Below, one piece after another: positions 22,526-22,784 of a stretch of DNA of 22,784 nucleotides. Position numbers and translations under genes: made by a program. The stretch is from Ruminococcus sp. UBA7014. Its GTDB lineage: Bacteria > Bacillota > Clostridia > Oscillospirales > Ruminococcaceae. Where the stretch lies: assembly GCA_002449575.1 (NCBI GenBank), contig DJXC01000149.1, positions 1 through 22,784 on the forward strand. Direction: 5' to 3'. How positions within the stretch are numbered: position 1 is the first letter of the stretch; the number at the start of each line of letters is the position of its first letter. The notes under the pieces were generated by a model, which searched no databases, had not been told where the DNA came from, and saw only the letters and a list, made by a program, of their open reading frames with translations.

Positions 22526-22615
22526 ATGAAAATCGTTGTGATTAAAAGTCCGAAAGTCCTCGCCGGAGTGTTGCGTTTTGTATTCGGCATCAAGAAAGAA
22601 CCCGAAACAGAATGA
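22526..22615 (+). CDS. spoVM: Stage V sporulation protein SpoVM (29-aa amphipathic peptide)
   Basis: The 29-aa peptide starts MKIVVIKSPKVLAGVLRFVF and continues GIKKEPETE. It aligns with B. subtilis SpoVM (26 aa, MKFYTIKLPKFLGGIVRAML..) at M1, K2, I6, K7, P9, K10, L12, G14, R17 and G21. P9 is a residue important for recognising the curved forespore membrane. The peptide marks the outer forespore membrane and recruits the coat base ATPase SpoIVA. AGGAGG (22511-22516) is 9 nt upstream. It directly follows thiN, as in B. subtilis. The acidic tail EPETE is longer than in B. subtilis. A strong terminator follows. Confidence 0.9.
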   Translation: MKIVVIKSPKVLAGVLRFVFGIKKEPETE

Positions 22616-22624
22616 GTTCCGCAG

Positions 22625-22664
22625 TCAGGAGAAATGCTGTCAGAGTGCATTTCTCCTGATTTTT
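22625..22664 (+). terminator. Rho-independent terminator after spoVM
   Basis: TCAGGAGAAATGC (22625-22637) and GCATTTCTCCTGA (22647-22659) form a perfect 13-bp stem with a 9-nt loop, followed by TTTTT. It ends the long gene block starting at yicC. Confidence 0.93.
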
Positions 22665-22701
22665 CTGCATAGAATATAGCAAAAATCCGAAAGGAGCTTG
22701 T

Positions 22702-22784
22702 ATGATGCAGGAAGAAGTTGTTCTCGAAATTCCGGAACAGAATCCCACTGAAGAAAAACCAGAAGAATGGATTCCGCCCGTCCT
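22702..22784 (+). CDS. Start of an acidic, Pro/Glu-rich protein of unknown function (cut by window end)
   Basis: ATG 22702 or 22705 follows AAAGGAG (22689-22695) at normal distance. The 27 visible codons start MMQEEVVLEIPEQNP and are rich in Glu and Pro, with no signal peptide or recognisable domain yet. In B. subtilis rpmB follows spoVM, on the other strand; this is not rpmB. The open frame and good ribosome binding site support a real gene, but nothing can be said about its role. Confidence 0.6.
   Translation, partial: MMQEEVVLEIPEQNPTEEKPEEWIPPV

Overview
The window is an ordinary chromosomal stretch from a low-to-mid GC, endospore-lineage Firmicute. It is most like Ruminococcus and other Oscillospiraceae. 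The case rests on AGGAGG ribosome binding sites, sigma-A promoters with 17-bp spacers, an L27 with the Firmicute N-terminal extension plus its protease Prp, a yicC-to-spoVM block ordered as in Bacillus subtilis, and spoVM itself. No rRNA, tRNA, IS element, CRISPR array or prophage gene is visible.

Layout. (1) 1-127 (-): the 5' end of rpmE (zinc-type L31). It diverges from (2) 393-5342 (+): an envelope-related cluster with a serine-type D,D-carboxypeptidase (S11), a membrane-anchored VanY-like protein lacking key catalytic residues, a phosphoglycosyl transferase with its own promoter, a CbbX/SpoVK-type AAA+ ATPase and a cyclophilin. (3) 5383-9116 (-): a 50S-biogenesis operon, rplU-prp-rpmA-obg-mrnC-yebC, ending in a small AbrB-type regulator with a zinc-hook tail. 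It has a strong promoter, a candidate L21 leader and a hairpin in front of obg. A convergent hairpin separates it from region 2. (4) 9312-9998 (-): two small unknown genes with their own promoter and a strong terminator. (5) 10259-22615 (+): yicC-gmk-rpoZ-priA-def-fmt-rsmB-rlmN-prpC-prkC-rsgA-thiN-spoVM, mostly with 4-nt ATGA overlaps or short gaps, closed by a strong terminator at 22625-22664. (6) 22702-end (+): the start of an unknown acidic protein.

How the genes work together. Region 3 supplies two 50S proteins, the protease that matures one of them, the GTPase that checks 50S assembly, the RNase that trims 23S rRNA ends, and a YebC-family factor. Region 5 joins nucleotide supply and transcription (gmk, rpoZ), replication restart (priA), initiator-Met formylation and deformylation (fmt, def), rRNA methylation (rsmB, rlmN), 30S maturation (rsgA), the PASTA kinase/phosphatase pair that senses the cell wall (prkC, prpC), thiamine cofactor synthesis (thiN) and spore-coat anchoring (spoVM). 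Compared with B. subtilis, remA, coaBC and rpe are absent from their usual places.

I found no clear new multi-gene system. The best leads are the degenerate VanY-like protein beside the carboxypeptidase, the PGT/AAA+/cyclophilin cluster, a roughly 57-residue almost purely Asp/Glu/Tyr juxtamembrane run in the PASTA kinase, a small YPKRARGLVK-motif gene whose SD best fits an ATT start and which also has a strong internal start, and a sigma-E-like element in front of spoVM.
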